Source: an uncultured Actinomycetes bacterium (GTDB taxonomy: Bacteria; Actinomycetota; Thermoleophilia; RBG-16-64-13). From it: a stretch of DNA of 54,236 bases. The position numbers were made by a program, and so were the translations under genes. The notes under the pieces were generated by a model that ran no database searches, was not told where the DNA came from, and saw nothing but the letters and a program-made list of their open reading frames with translations. The stretch covers positions 1 through 54,236 of the forward strand of contig CAIQPS010000110.1 in NCBI GenBank assembly GCA_903873715.1, given 5' to 3'. Positions 54,169 to 54,236 of the stretch are shown in pieces. Position 1 is the stretch's first letter, and each line of letters begins with the position of its first letter.

Positions 54169-54236
54169 GGCGGCGTAGCTCAGTCGGTCAGAGCAGCGGA
54201 ATCATAATCCGCGTGTCAGAGGTTCGAGTCCTCTCG
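54169..54236 (+). tRNA. tRNA-Met (CAT), 3' end outside window
   Basis: The acceptor 5' strand is 54169-54175. Anticodon stem GCGGA/TCCGC (54196-54200/54208-54212) encloses ATCATAA with CAT at 54203-54205. The window ends inside the T arm. An Ile tRNA with modified CAT is possible but less likely by context. Confidence 0.9.

Overview
The window is a dense, GC-rich (by eye about 65%) stretch with about 45 protein genes, ending in a tRNA cluster (Tyr-GTA, Thr-GGT, Met-CAT). The lipoprotein signal peptides followed by Thr/Ala-rich linkers, the many GTG starts, a probably leaderless promoter and the gene content (ADP-forming acyl-CoA synthetases, indolepyruvate:ferredoxin oxidoreductase, several bis-MGD molybdoenzymes, two branched-chain amino-acid ABC importers, no respiratory oxidases) suggest an anaerobic, amino-acid and aromatic-compound using actinobacterium. 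The species cannot be named from the sequence. No prophage, IS element or CRISPR array was seen.

Region 1 (1-7370): the 3' end of an ADP-forming acyl-CoA synthetase, then importer 1: livH, one gene fusing LivM, LivG and LivF, and a lipoprotein solute receptor, closed by a strong terminator. Region 2 (7424-10940): MFS exporter, nitroreductase, an SDR whose catalytic Tyr is His, and a DUF3237 protein. Region 3 (11048-16640): a GntR regulator divergent from an ADP-forming acyl-CoA synthetase followed by iorAB. This is a complete arylpyruvate to aryl-acid plus ATP cassette. Region 4 (16794-23483): VOC protein, GlcG-like protein, ferredoxin, AprA/FrdA-like flavoprotein, EthD-like protein, hydroxyacyl-CoA dehydrogenase and SDR, flanked by a MerR-TetR fusion regulator. 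It looks like a catabolic island of unknown substrate.

Region 5 (23537-28891, mostly minus): a three-subunit molybdoenzyme (FeS subunit, NrfD membrane subunit, catalytic subunit) without export signals, divergent from an IclR regulator. Region 6 (28921-39662): TetR, alanine dehydrogenase, class III aminotransferase, a MoaF-like protein, importer 2 as separate genes (livH, livM, livG, livF, receptor) and a second class III aminotransferase.

Region 7 (39769-47660) is the most interesting. Two paralogous large/small subunit pairs resemble pyrogallol:phloroglucinol transhydroxylase. They are divergently arranged around a second IclR regulator, which is a paralogue of the first. Both large subunits lack the usual N-terminal FeS motif and carry an Asp-Ser at the expected Mo-ligand position. 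Both small subunits carry a C-terminal Cna-B-like domain. One small subunit keeps four [4Fe-4S] motifs; the other has lost exactly the four Cys of one cluster. Region 8 (47814-53757): thiolase and a succinyl-CoA-synthetase-like pair (an ATP-yielding module), a B3/B4-domain protein, a LarA-like protein and an OsmC protein. The tRNA genes follow and probably mark the return to core genome.

Taken together, the genes fit uptake and oxidative deamination of amino acids, ferredoxin-linked oxidation of 2-oxoacids, CoA-ester based ATP formation, and anaerobic remodelling of hydroxylated aromatic rings. The substrate assignments are inference.
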